Shown: positions 1 to 8,583 of the stretch, piece after piece
Layout of the letters: each line of letters starts with the position of its first letter
Numbering within the stretch: position 1 is the stretch's first letter
Source of the DNA: Corynebacterium pseudopelargi
GTDB lineage: Bacteria; Actinomycetota; Actinomycetes; Mycobacteriales; Mycobacteriaceae
Reading direction: 5' to 3'
NCBI RefSeq assembly: GCF_003814005.1
Contig: NZ_CP033898.1
Location: 2,108,001 to 2,172,000, forward strand
DNA length: 64,000 nt
Notes under the pieces: generated by a model
Databases searched by the model: none
What the model saw: only the letters and a program-made list of their open reading frames with translations
Told to the model about the DNA's origin: nothing
Made by a program: the position numbers and the translations under genes

Positions 1-1635
1 TCCCACGCGATTAAAAATCACCGTGTCTACCTCGTCGAGCGCGCGCAGGGTATTACCAGAACGAATCAAGATACCCCGGCGCGCGGCTCCTTCAATGCCT
101 TGGCGCATCGCCAGCGATGCCGAAACAGCCAAGGCCACCGGGGCTACGCCACCGAGCACGGCCAAAGCACTAGCAAACGCCTGGGTGAGGTTGCCGGTAA
201 TCAACGCCCAAAGCGCAAAATCCGCGGCGGCGATCATAAATGACACCGGCACCAGCGTTGAGGCGGTGCGGGTGGCCAAATCATCGGCCATATTTTGGTT
301 GACGTTGGTATCTGCCACCCAACGATAAATTTCTGCCAACCAGGTGCGGTGACCGGTGTGCGAGACGCGGATTTTTAGGCGCGAATCACCATTGATGCTG
401 CCTGCATAGACCTTGTCGTTGACAGAGACCTCGCGTGGCTCGATGCCGAGCGCTTCAGTATTGATCGTGGAAGAACCACCGATGACGACGCCGTCTACAG
501 GCACAAGATCACCAGGGCCTACCAAGATATCGTCGCCAACATTGAGTTTTTGTACAGCGACGCTGGTTTCAACCGGCTTTGGGTTTTTGCGGTGCCGGGT
601 AACCAAGGTGACCTTGGTGTTGTGGTCTGTGCGCAGACGGTCTAAATCATCCAGCAAATTATTGCGGGTGTGGCGAATCAAGAGCCTGCCTGCCAGCAAA
701 ATACAGGTCATGCCGCAGGAGACGTCGAAAAAGAGCATGCCGGTTCTGGCTTGATCCGGGCTTAAGGATGCCCACGTTGGGTCTGCCCGGTAGCCAATAT
801 CACCGACTCGGCTAAACAACATCGCGGCCAAAGACCAGAACCAACCGAGCAGGATGGCCACTGAGCTTGCCGAATCCAAAGCCGACATGCCCCGGCGCGC
901 ACCGCCGATGGTGGCGCGGTGAAAAGGCCACGCGCCATAAAACACCACCGGTGCTGATAGCGCAGCAAGGACCCACTGCCAATAATCAAATTGCATCCAC
1001 GGGTAATAGCTGACGATGAGCACCGGAATGGAGAAGGCCAGGGATACCCAGAAGCGCTTCTTTGTAATCAGCTCACGAGCAGTAAAGAGCACCTGCGTGG
1101 AGGCTTGGCGGCGGCGGTGATCGGATTGGCGCTCTAAAAAGCCTTGCCTGCGGGCGAGCTCAAATTGGCGTTCTTCTTGTTCTACTTGTTCTTTGGATGC
1201 ACGACGACGATGCCGGCGCACGGAGCGTCGAAAACGGCCGTCTTCTACATCTGACCAGGCAACGCGCCTGCGCAGTGAAGAATCCGTGAGTTGGGCATCG
1301 ACGCCAAAGCGCGCGAAGACGTCCACGATGCTTTGAGGATCAAAGGTGCTCGAAGCACTCACCCAGGCGGTTGAAGATGGGTAGACGATGCGCGCATCCA
1401 CACCGTTGAGCTGGCTTAAGGCCTCTTCGATTTCTCCGACGATGGTGGCGCTGGACAGGCCGCTGAGTTCGAAGGCGAATGAGGTTTTACCCGCATGAAC
1501 AAGGGCTTGGGCGTTTTCTTCTGGATCGACTCCAGCGCGAGTATCAACACCGGCGAGCGCCGCGGCCTCTTTGGCTTGGCTAATGACCCGCCCCAGTTGC
1601 TCATCTGGGTCGGTGAGATGTGGTTCCTGGCTCAT
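1..1635 (-). CDS. P-type ATPase-like membrane protein with degenerate catalytic motifs (partial)
   Basis: The gene starts at the ATG at 1635, preceded by GGAG five bases upstream, and runs off the left edge, so 545 codons are visible. Residues about 43-110 resemble a heavy-metal-associated (HMA) domain but have no CxxC. A basic linker and several hydrophobic segments follow. The order matches P1B heavy-metal ATPases: actuator domain (VGPGDLVPVDGVVIGG), then a membrane pair, then the phosphorylation loop. Every hallmark motif seen is altered. The actuator TGE is LGI-E (residues 396-399), the membrane CPC is APV (498-500), and the DKTGT loop reads FNRVG with Asn at 542 in place of the phosphorylated Asp. 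Family rules predict no phosphoenzyme, so ion pumping is doubtful. It lies 23 bp after two small membrane genes and hemB, which suggests cotranscription with heme synthesis. The nucleotide-binding domain lies outside the window. Confidence 0.85.
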   Translation of the reverse strand, partial: MSQEPHLTDPDEQLGRVISQAKEAAALAGVDTRAGVDPEENAQALVHAGKTSFAFELSGLSSATIVGEIEEALSQLNGVDARIVYPSSTAWVSASSTFDPQSIVDVFARFGVDAQLTDSSLRRRVAWSDVEDGRFRRSVRRHRRRASKEQVEQEERQFELARRQGFLERQSDHRRRQASTQVLFTARELITKKRFWVSLAFSIPVLIVSYYPWMQFDYWQWVLAALSAPVVFYGAWPFHRATIGGARRGMSALDSASSVAILLGWFWSLAAMLFSRVGDIGYRADPTWASLSPDQARTGMLFFDVSCGMTCILLAGRLLIRHTRNNLLDDLDRLRTDHNTKVTLVTRHRKNPKPVETSVAVQKLNVGDDILVGPGDLVPVDGVVIGGSSTINTEALGIEPREVSVNDKVYAGSINGDSRLKIRVSHTGHRTWLAEIYRWVADTNVNQNMADDLATRTASTLVPVSFMIAAADFALWALITGNLTQAFASALAVLGGVAPVALAVSASLAMRQGIEGAARRGILIRSGNTLRALDEVDTVIFNRVG

Positions 1636-1658
1636 GTGAACTCCGCGGGATTTTCCAT

Positions 1659-2018
1659 TCAACTATCTGGGTGCAGGCGACGGATCGCAAAGAGGCTATA
1701 GGCCAACATCAGCACAATGAGTACATGCTCTGCAATGGCTGCTCCGAGCGCCAGGGCGAGAAGGTTTAAGGCTAGACAAAGCTGCAGCCCAAGCGAGAGC
1801 CCCCGTCGAGATTTCGCCTGGTTAAGCGAGCTTTGGGCTGTGGCTGCCGCAAGCAAGACGCCACAAAAAATATTGGCCACGCCAAGCAGTGGGTGCTGCC
1901 CCAGCGCCGAGGAGTCCGATAACACCGTCATCACTCCACGCGAGACCATGAGTAACACAGCAGCGACGATGCCAAGATAGATCAGCACAGTTTCGCTTTT
2001 CGACGGCTGCGTGATCAT
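1659..2018 (-). CDS. Small membrane protein, function unknown
   Basis: The product is 119 residues with about four hydrophobic segments (roughly 11-32, 40-60, 75-94 and 95-113) and almost no soluble part. It overlaps the preceding gene by four bases (ATGA) and is followed 23 bp later by the P-type ATPase-like gene, so the three are probably translationally coupled. I do not recognise a family. The position between hemB and the ATPase-like gene suggests a membrane partner of that protein or a role near heme synthesis, but this is inference from context only. Confidence 0.7.
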   Translation of the reverse strand: MITQPSKSETVLIYLGIVAAVLLMVSRGVMTVLSDSSALGQHPLLGVANIFCGVLLAAATAQSSLNQAKSRRGLSLGLQLCLALNLLALALGAAIAEHVLIVLMLAYSLFAIRRLHPDS

Positions 2019-2548
2019 TCCTGCTGCTCCTTTTTGCCCTCGATGAATTCCACCGACTCCGGGCGCGAAGCAAAGTAGATGGCCAGAAGCCCAAGCACAC
2101 CGATGAGCATTTGTAAGCAGCCATCGATGGCGTAGTAGGCAACATCAATGCCACCCTGGGGTTGCATGCTAAACAGCAGCCCGGCGCGCAACGCGAAGTA
2201 GATAGCAAAATATCCAAGCACCCTCCGCGCAATGGGCGCACGTTTTTCGGCACGCCCAAGGGTATAGACCAACCAAGCGATGATCCCGACGATGATCAGC
2301 GAAAGACCTGTGATGCCGGCCAGTGCCATGATGGTGGCGGCGTCGAGAAGCTTTGGTGATAGCTCCTGGCTTTGGCTTGAGGCAATCTCATTGCGGAGCT
2401 GACCGCGCGTTAATAACGCGATGATGAAATTCGTGATCTGGTGGATGATCTCTGCGGCCACCACCACCCACCAGCACCTTAGGGCAAAGCGCAGTGGTTC
2501 CGGGCGTTGCGCTGAAACCGCCGTGGCGTTCTTGCTCTCGGTGCTCAA
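2015..2548 (-). CDS. Four-helix membrane protein, function unknown
   Basis: The product is 177 residues with four predicted membrane segments (about 24-47, 73-97, 109-127 and 134-157). The N-terminus is polar and the short C-terminal tail is charged and ends in Lys/Glu/Gln. The start lies 2 bp after the hemB stop codon and the stop overlaps the next membrane gene, so it is part of the hem transcription unit. Mycobacteria also carry small membrane genes just after hemB (Rv0513/Rv0514, from memory). I cannot show that these are orthologous. Confidence 0.75.
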   Translation of the reverse strand: MSTESKNATAVSAQRPEPLRFALRCWWVVVAAEIIHQITNFIIALLTRGQLRNEIASSQSQELSPKLLDAATIMALAGITGLSLIIVGIIAWLVYTLGRAEKRAPIARRVLGYFAIYFALRAGLLFSMQPQGGIDVAYYAIDGCLQMLIGVLGLLAIYFASRPESVEFIEGKKEQQE

Positions 2549-2550
2549 AA

Positions 2551-3564
2551 TTAGACTTCACCTCGCAGCACCCTGGCGGCATCGACTGCAAAGTAGGTCA
2601 GAATTTGGTTCGCGCCTGCGCGCTTGATGGCCATGAGTGATTCCATCATCACCTGGCGCTCATCCAACCAACCCTGGGCGGCGGCAGCCTTGAGCATGGC
2701 GTATTCACCTGAAACCTGATAGGCGGCCACGGGTACGAGCGAGCGTTCGCTGACTTCCCGGAGCACATCCAGGTAGGGCATGGCTGGTTTGACCATGACA
2801 AAGTCGGCGCCTTCTTCGATATCGAGATCGACTTCGAGCAGCGATTCACGAATATTGGCAGGGTCTTGCTGATACGCACGGCGATCGCCCTGGAGGGAGG
2901 ATCCCACCGCATCGCGGAATGGGCCAAAGAAGGCGGAGGCGTATTTTGCCGAGTACGCCATGATGGCGACATCGCTAAAGCCAGCTTGGTCGAGCGCCTG
3001 GCGGATATAGGCCACCTGGCCGTCCATCATGCCCGAGGGGCTGACGATATGAGCACCGGCTTCTGCCTGTGCTACCGCCATGCGCGCATAGAGCGGCAAG
3101 GTGGCATCATTATCCACGATCACCTTGCCAAAGCGATCGGTGCTGAGCACGCCGCAGTGGCCATGATCGGTGAACTCATCTAAGCAAGTATCGGCCATGA
3201 TGAGGATTTCATCTCCAAATTCACGGCGCAGGGTGCGAAGAGCAACATTTAAAATGCCCTCCTTATCCCAGGCGGCGCTGCCCTCGGCGTCTTTATCGCT
3301 ATCGAGGGGTACACCAAAGAGATCCACGCAGCGAATACCCACCGAGATGGCTTCGCGCACTGCCTCAACCAAAGAATCGAGCGTGTGCTGCACCACCCCA
3401 GGCATGGAGACGATCGGGTTGGGTGCGTCGATGCCATCGGCTACGAACATGGGCAGGATCAGATCTGCTGGGCGCAATTGCGTCTCCGCGACAAATTCGC
3501 GCATCTGCTTCGAGGAACGCAGGCGGCGTGGGCGGCGATTCAATTGAGATTCGGCTGCAGACAT
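2551..3564 (-). CDS. hemB: Delta-aminolevulinic acid dehydratase (porphobilinogen synthase)
   Basis: This cytoplasmic enzyme condenses two 5-aminolevulinate molecules to porphobilinogen, the second step of tetrapyrrole synthesis from glutamyl-tRNA. The family lysines are present in [18 protein letters not shown] and in [17 protein letters not shown], the latter carrying the Schiff-base lysine. The metal-site region reads [14 protein letters not shown], the actinobacterial form, rather than the classical triple-cysteine zinc site. The reading frame opens 21 bp upstream, but the ATG at 3564 is preceded by GGAAAGGAAG at good spacing and gives 337 residues, the usual length. It lies downstream of hemD/cysG and immediately upstream of the membrane genes. 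Confidence 0.97.
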   Translation of the reverse strand: MSAAESQLNRRPRRLRSSKQMREFVAETQLRPADLILPMFVADGIDAPNPIVSMPGVVQHTLDSLVEAVREAISVGIRCVDLFGVPLDSDKDAEGSAAWDKEGILNVALRTLRREFGDEILIMADTCLDEFTDHGHCGVLSTDRFGKVIVDNDATLPLYARMAVAQAEAGAHIVSPSGMMDGQVAYIRQALDQAGFSDVAIMAYSAKYASAFFGPFRDAVGSSLQGDRRAYQQDPANIRESLLEVDLDIEEGADFVMVKPAMPYLDVLREVSERSLVPVAAYQVSGEYAMLKAAAAQGWLDERQVMMESLMAIKRAGANQILTYFAVDAARVLRGEV

Positions 3565-3620
3565 GGCTTCCTTTCCAAACAGCATTGCCTAGGCAATCTG
3601 GGTAGTGTGCTGAGCTTCAG

Positions 3621-3643
3621 TGAGGTTGCTGCGGGCAACCTCA
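3621..3643. other. Perfect inverted repeat between hemD and hemB
   Basis: TGAGGTTGC and GCAACCTCA form a perfect 9-bp stem with a 5-base loop, 57 bp upstream of the hemB start. Neither strand has a following T-run, so it is not a typical intrinsic terminator. It could be an RNA processing or attenuation structure in the hem transcript, or a protein-binding site. Only the inverted repeat itself is seen. Confidence 0.45.
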
Positions 3644-3686
3644 CTGGCGCTGTATTAACGCTACCCTTTTTGCACACAGACGCAGG

Positions 3687-5372
3687 CTAGTTGCTTGCGG
3701 CAGTGGGTTGTTTACGACTACGGCGCTTCTTTCGCGGTGGAGGCAACTGCCCGGCGGTGCGCAAATCCGCTACGTGCCTGGCAAGCGCATCCACCAAAGA
3801 CTGCACATCGGCGACCTCTGGCACCACATCGACCTTCAAACCCGCTTCTTCTGCGGCGGCCTTCGCCATCGGCCCAATGCAGGCAATGATCGTGCGCTGA
3901 TGCGGTTTGCCGGCGATGCCGACGAGGTTGCGCACAGTAGATGCAGAGGTAAAGCACACGGCATCAAAACCGCCGGTTTTGATCATGTCGCGCACCTCGG
4001 CACTTGGAGGCGCTGCTCGAACGGTGCGGTAGGCAGTGACATCGTCTACTTCCCAACCAGCGGCACCAAGGCCTTCTACCAACACTTCGGTGGCGATATC
4101 GGCCCTGGGTAGCAGCACGCGCGAAACTGGGTCGAGGTCTTCGACGTATTCGGGGAATACCTCAACAAGCCCCGCAGCATTTTGACGCGTCCGCGGCGGC
4201 AATAGCTCTGGGGTGATACCGAGTTCGCGCACAGCATGGGCGGTTTTGGTGCCCACCGCTGCAATGCGCACACCGGCAAAGGCGCGGGCATCGAGGCCAA
4301 AATCGCGGATCTTTTCCCACACGGCCTTCACAGCATTCACGCTGGTAAATACCACCCACTGGTAGCGACCTTCCACCACACCTTTGATGGCACGCTCAAG
4401 TTGGGCGGGGTTGCGGGGAGGCTCCACGGAGATCGTGGGAACTTCCTGCGGAATCGCACCATGCGAGGCCAGCCTGGCGCTCATTGGCCCTGCTTGATCC
4501 TTTGCTCGCGGCACAAGCACACGCCAACCAAAGAGTGGCCTATTTTCCCACCAGGAATACTTGGTGCGCTCATCCACGGCCCGGCCAATGGTCACCACCA
4601 CCGTGGGGCTGAGATCAACGTCTAGGCGAGCAAGCTGAGACAGCTCCACATCGAAGCTGCGCTGCAAACGGGTGGTGCCATAGGCAGTAACCGTGGCCGA
4701 AGTATCTTCTGGGATGCCTCGGCTTAAAAGCTCCTCTGCAATCAGCGCTAGATCATCGCGGCTTGCCTGCAACACCAGTGGCTGCGGGGCGCTTGCCAAT
4801 TGATCCCAGTCGATCTTGCCTTGAGAAAGGTCAGTCTCGGTATAGGTAGAACCTAAGGCAATGCCGGCAAACATCGGCACGGTGGCAGGCAAAGACATGC
4901 CCGGAACGATATGGAACTCCAGGCCCTGCTCGGTAACTTCGTTGATCTCTGCGAGCGTGCGTTCGTCGGCAAGCGGATTACCCTGAACCAGGCGAATCAC
5001 CTGCTGGCCACCCTGGCACAATGCCTTTAAGCGCTGCACCACATCTTCGACGGACTCTTCGCTGGAGACATCTTCGATCTCAGCGGCCGTGGGCGGTGCG
5101 GGGCGGTGCGGCTTACGTTTAGCGCCACTGGCCTTCGCCTCGGCACAGAGACGCTCATAGGCCTGCTCGGCCTGCTCCAATTTGGCGGCGGGCACCTCTA
5201 ATGCACTGCCGATCACGGCACGCACTCCCGGCAGCACGGCTTGATCCACCAAAGCATGTGCATGATGGCTCAACACCTCGCGCGCACGGACAGTGAGCAG
5301 GTCTGGATTACCAGGGCCTGCACCGACGAAGATCACGGCACCAGGATTAGTTTCCTGCGGGGCTTCACTCAT
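3687..5372 (-). CDS. hemD: Fused uroporphyrinogen-III C-methyltransferase-like / uroporphyrinogen-III synthase
   Basis: The 561-residue protein joins an N-terminal SUMT/CysG-like domain (about 10-265) to a C-terminal HemD synthase domain (about 275-540). HemD closes hydroxymethylbilane to uroporphyrinogen III. The SUMT part begins with VGAGPGNPDLLT, a recognisable SAM-methylase start, and has PGMSLPATVPMFAGIALG later. The usual GDPFVFGRG motif reads QGNPLADERT, and an acidic and basic insert sits near residues 75-105. The methyltransferase activity is therefore less certain than the synthase. The C-terminal tail is strongly basic. The same fused, divergent arrangement is known in mycobacteria (Rv0511). 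Some annotations call this gene cysG. Confidence 0.9.
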   Translation of the reverse strand: MSEAPQETNPGAVIFVGAGPGNPDLLTVRAREVLSHHAHALVDQAVLPGVRAVIGSALEVPAAKLEQAEQAYERLCAEAKASGAKRKPHRPAPPTAAEIEDVSSEESVEDVVQRLKALCQGGQQVIRLVQGNPLADERTLAEINEVTEQGLEFHIVPGMSLPATVPMFAGIALGSTYTETDLSQGKIDWDQLASAPQPLVLQASRDDLALIAEELLSRGIPEDTSATVTAYGTTRLQRSFDVELSQLARLDVDLSPTVVVTIGRAVDERTKYSWWENRPLFGWRVLVPRAKDQAGPMSARLASHGAIPQEVPTISVEPPRNPAQLERAIKGVVEGRYQWVVFTSVNAVKAVWEKIRDFGLDARAFAGVRIAAVGTKTAHAVRELGITPELLPPRTRQNAAGLVEVFPEYVEDLDPVSRVLLPRADIATEVLVEGLGAAGWEVDDVTAYRTVRAAPPSAEVRDMIKTGGFDAVCFTSASTVRNLVGIAGKPHQRTIIACIGPMAKAAAEEAGLKVDVVPEVADVQSLVDALARHVADLRTAGQLPPPRKKRRSRKQPTAASN

Positions 5373-5654
5373 CTACACAAATTCGCTGTTCTAGAACCGC
5401 GGGGGTTCGTTGTAGTCTGCGCGCTTTTCGCACGCCTGCTAAACACAAATGCACGCCCCAGACAGCACCGTTGTTGGTGCCCGGCTGAGGCGATAACTGG
5501 ATTCAACCCTAACCTTTTTAAGGTGCAGAAAGAAAATTGGGCAATATAGCACGGCCGGGTTTTCACCCCTGCCATTGGGTATAAAAACCGGCGTTGTTGC
5601 TTCTCACCGCACCTTTTTCAAGCCAGCAGGCCCAAGGGGCAAGGTAGTGGAGTT
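5373..5654. other. Intergenic region between hemC and hemD
   Basis: This is a 282-bp gap inside the hem gene series. It includes an AT-richer patch around 5505-5550 that could hold a separate minus-strand promoter for hemD and hemB, but no convincing -35/-10 pair or terminator was found. Short reading frames here have no family resemblance and I do not call them genes. Confidence 0.4.
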
Positions 5655-6545
5655 TTATTGCAGAATCTGCGCCGCACCAGCATCGAGCAAACTCTGAGCC
5701 ACGTCCTGGCCAATCGCATCTGCCTGAGCAATATCGCCCTGAGCCTGCGCTTCAAGCAACTCGGTGCCATCAAGGGAGACCACCACAGCATGCACACGCA
5801 ACTGGCCGTCGATATTGCTAGAGCCAACGGCCACCGGCGCAGTACAGCCTGCCTCGAGGCGGTTGAGCACCACGCGCTCTGCCAGCGCAGCAGACTGCGC
5901 CCAGGCATCAGCGATGGCATCGATGGCCCGGCGGGCTTGCTCATCATCTACACGACATTCGATGGCGAGCGCACCCTGTGCAGGGGCAGGCACAAAGATC
6001 TCCGGATCAAACACCTCGGTGGCTTCTTCGCCACGCCCAACGCGCTCAAGGCCGGCATAGGCCAACACCACGGCGTCGAGCTCACCGGAACGCACCTTTG
6101 ACATGCGCGTATCAATATTGCCGCGCAGTGGCACACATTCCACATCAGGCCGAAGACGCATCACCTGAGAAATACGCCGTGGCGCCCCGGTACCAATTTT
6201 TGCCCCCTGGGGCAGCTCCTCCAGGCGCAGACCATCGCGGGCAATGAGGCAATCGCGGGCATCGGCACGCTTGGGCACCACCAGGTGGAAGCGCGGATCC
6301 GGTTCGGTGGGAAGGTCCTTAAAAGAGTGCACGGCAATATCGCATTCACCGGCCTCTAGAGCCTCGCGCAAGGCTTGGGTAAACACGCCCACGCCGATTC
6401 TTTCCACCGGCGCCATATTCACATCGCCGTGGGTGGTGACGATATGCAGCTCCGCCTCGACTCCCTGTTCAGCCAGCGCATCGCGAACATGGCCGGACTG
6501 GGTGGTGGCAAGCAAGCTGCCGCGCGTACCGATTTTCAGACTCAT
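5655..6545 (-). CDS. hemC: Porphobilinogen deaminase (hydroxymethylbilane synthase)
   Basis: This enzyme polymerises four porphobilinogens to the linear tetrapyrrole hydroxymethylbilane, the substrate of the next gene's HemD domain. It is 296 residues, close to the family norm. The N-terminus [16 protein letters not shown] and the anion-binding region HSFKDLPTE are typical. [12 protein letters not shown] carries the cysteine that binds the dipyrromethane cofactor. The ATG at 6545 is preceded by GAAAGGG. It lies 43 bp downstream of hemA on the same strand, which makes an operon likely. Confidence 0.97.
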   Translation of the reverse strand: MSLKIGTRGSLLATTQSGHVRDALAEQGVEAELHIVTTHGDVNMAPVERIGVGVFTQALREALEAGECDIAVHSFKDLPTEPDPRFHLVVPKRADARDCLIARDGLRLEELPQGAKIGTGAPRRISQVMRLRPDVECVPLRGNIDTRMSKVRSGELDAVVLAYAGLERVGRGEEATEVFDPEIFVPAPAQGALAIECRVDDEQARRAIDAIADAWAQSAALAERVVLNRLEAGCTAPVAVGSSNIDGQLRVHAVVVSLDGTELLEAQAQGDIAQADAIGQDVAQSLLDAGAAQILQ

Positions 6546-6588
6546 AGAGCCCTTTCTACCTGGATCTTAGCTGGATATCTATGCCCAA

Positions 6589-7944
6589 TTATTCGGCGCG
6601 AAGTACCTTATCGGCCTGGGTAAAGCCCAGTGCCACGAGTTCAGCATCGGGCAATTCAGACACTGCCACGCTGACCCCGCGCTCAAGCGGCAAGCCGAAA
6701 AGTTCCTGCAAGGCGGTGTCATAAGAGACGGTGCCGCTGCTAGCAGCGAGTTCTTTGACCCGCACCGTTGGGTGATGCAGGAGCTTATCTACCACTCGGC
6801 GCACCGTATTTTGCACCTCTCCGAAGGAATGATCATCCATATCGGGGGTTCTTGCCACTAAACGCTCAATTTCCGAGTCGATGATCTCGGCCGCGTGCTT
6901 ACGCAACGCAGACACAGCCGGGGCGACGTTGCGCACCCGCTGTGCAGAGGTATAAGCCTCAAGCTCTTCTGCCACGATCGCCTGGGCTGCGGCATCGGTG
7001 GGGGTGCCGGTGCGAGCATTCATCTCTTTGAGCCGCTCAATATTGACCAATTGCACACCTGTTAATTGTGCAGTGGCATCGGAGATATCGCGGGGCAGGG
7101 ACAAGTCGATGAGCATCAGCGAGGACGTTGCTGCCGGAATGTCCTCGGCGGTGATGGTGAAGTTATCCGCACCGGTGGCCGATACGGCAATATCTACCTG
7201 ATCGAGCACGCTATGGCGCTGTTCAAAGTCCACCACCTCGGCCTGCACGCCGGCTTGCCGGGCGTGTTCTGCCAAACGCTCAGCCCTGGAGCGGGTTCTA
7301 TTGGCCACGATGATGCGATCAATGCCGAGCCTGCCCATGTGGGTGGCGGCCAAAGAAGCCATGGCACCGGCACCGAGCACGAGCCCTGTGCTGCCGCTGA
7401 GGTCTTCTCGGCCCATGGCATCGAGTGCTTTATCAAAAGCGAAAGACACCATCGACGCACCGGCTTCGTCGATCTCCGTTTCTGCGTGCACGCGTTTGCC
7501 GGTTCGCAGCGCCGCCTGCACCAAACCGTGGAGGGCTGGGCCTACAGAACCGGACTCAATTGCGCCTTGGTATGAGGATCGAACCTGGCCGATGATTTGC
7601 TGCTCGCCAATCACCATGGAATCAAGCCCCGAAGAAACCAGCATCATGTGCTCAGCAGCAGCGTCGGCGTAGCGCACATACAAGGAACCGCGCAGCTCTT
7701 CGATATCTGCTCCAGAGACTTCCTGCAGCACCTCGACTACTTCGCCAACGCCAGTGTGGAAGCTATTGGCCACCGCATACACCTCAAGGCGGTTACAGGT
7801 AGACACAATCATCGCTTCACTCAAGGAGGGGCGATCCACCATGGCCAGGGCAGCATGTTTTTGCCCTGCCTCATCCAAGCTCAGCTGTTCGAGCAGGGCC
7901 ACTGGCGCAGATCGGTGGGACATGCCCACCACCAATAAGCTCAC
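6589..7944 (-). CDS. hemA: Glutamyl-tRNA reductase
   Basis: This enzyme reduces charged glutamyl-tRNA with NADPH to glutamate-1-semialdehyde, the committed step of tetrapyrrole synthesis. VSTCNRLEVYAV contains the catalytic cysteine. GEQQIIGQVR and the NADPH-binding stretch GLVLGAGAMASLAATHMGRLG are clear. The reading frame could open at a TTG at 7989, but relatives start at MSLLVVGMSHRSAP, so I place the start at the GTG at 7944 (451 residues). The ribosome-binding site is weak at either position. It heads the hem series. An 18-bp palindrome lies about 60 bp upstream and is a candidate control site. Confidence 0.95.
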   Translation of the reverse strand: MSLLVVGMSHRSAPVALLEQLSLDEAGQKHAALAMVDRPSLSEAMIVSTCNRLEVYAVANSFHTGVGEVVEVLQEVSGADIEELRGSLYVRYADAAAEHMMLVSSGLDSMVIGEQQIIGQVRSSYQGAIESGSVGPALHGLVQAALRTGKRVHAETEIDEAGASMVSFAFDKALDAMGREDLSGSTGLVLGAGAMASLAATHMGRLGIDRIIVANRTRSRAERLAEHARQAGVQAEVVDFEQRHSVLDQVDIAVSATGADNFTITAEDIPAATSSLMLIDLSLPRDISDATAQLTGVQLVNIERLKEMNARTGTPTDAAAQAIVAEELEAYTSAQRVRNVAPAVSALRKHAAEIIDSEIERLVARTPDMDDHSFGEVQNTVRRVVDKLLHHPTVRVKELAASSGTVSYDTALQELFGLPLERGVSVAVSELPDAELVALGFTQADKVLRAE

Positions 7945-8004
7945 GCCCTCATCACCGCTTTCACCGTGGAATCTTTTCAGTCTTGTCAACGAAGCTTCAA
8001 CAAT

Positions 8005-8022
8005 ATCAACCGATCGGTTGAT
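8005..8022. promoter_or_regulatory. 18-bp perfect palindrome upstream of hemA
   Basis: ATCAACCGATCGGTTGAT reads the same on both strands and lies in the gap between the thioredoxin-fold gene and hemA, where a hemA promoter would be expected. Perfect symmetry of this length without a spacer is typical of dimeric repressor operators such as TetR-type sites. I do not recognise the motif as a known corynebacterial regulator site. An operator role is inference. Confidence 0.5.
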
Positions 8023-8117
8023 GAGGCTCCGCTTACTCCGGACTAACCAACGCTAATCCCCCGCAGGCTATTCCCACAACAAAGCCTGGGCTAAGTGCCC
8101 GGAATCGGGTGTGGCGC

Positions 8118-8360
8118 CTATCGCAATCCGAGCGCGAGGCGTAATTCCTCATTATCCACTTCCCAGCAGGCAAATTCCTCATCATCAATGAGCACCACTG
8201 GGACCCTATCGCCGAATTCTGCGGCGAGTTCAGGATCAGTCTCTACGCCTTGAATGAGGAAGGGAAGTTGTGCTTCTTGCACAATAGGTGCGATCTGCGC
8301 TGCCACCCGTTTGCAGGAACCGCAGTTCTCGCGCGTAATTAATGCAACCTTTTCAGCCAC
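8118..8360 (-). CDS. Glutaredoxin/thioredoxin-like protein (DUF836 type)
   Basis: This is an 80-residue thioredoxin-fold protein. ENCGSCKR near residues 11-18 supplies a CxxC redox pair and VPVVLIDD supplies the cis-proline strand. It resembles the small glutaredoxin-like (DUF836) proteins found beside hemA in corynebacteria and mycobacteria. It is probably a cytoplasmic thiol oxidoreductase of unknown partner. It lies upstream of hemA on the same strand, separated by 173 bp that contain the palindrome, so it may have its own transcript. The divergent HAD phosphatase gene begins 223 bp away. Confidence 0.85.
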   Translation of the reverse strand: MAEKVALITRENCGSCKRVAAQIAPIVQEAQLPFLIQGVETDPELAAEFGDRVPVVLIDDEEFACWEVDNEELRLALGLR

Positions 8361-8583
8361 TGGCTTGCCACTTCCTTTGCTGCTTTGCGGGGTTCGTCGA
8401 GAAGCTTTTGCTTCTAGCCGTTACGATGGTGACAGATTACTGATACATCGGCTCCGATTGTGGAAAGCGACGCTGTTGAGCTTTAGTTCCCAAGACCCCA
8501 CCTGGCCCCAAACTCCCCAAGAATTCCTTGCCGGCTGGTCCATGACCAAAGGCAATCTTCGCCGCTTCTTCGAGGAATTAGCT

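Noticed and set aside
5369..5575. 68-codon minus-strand frame upstream of hemD
   Set aside because: It overlaps the hemD start, has no ribosome-binding site and no family match.
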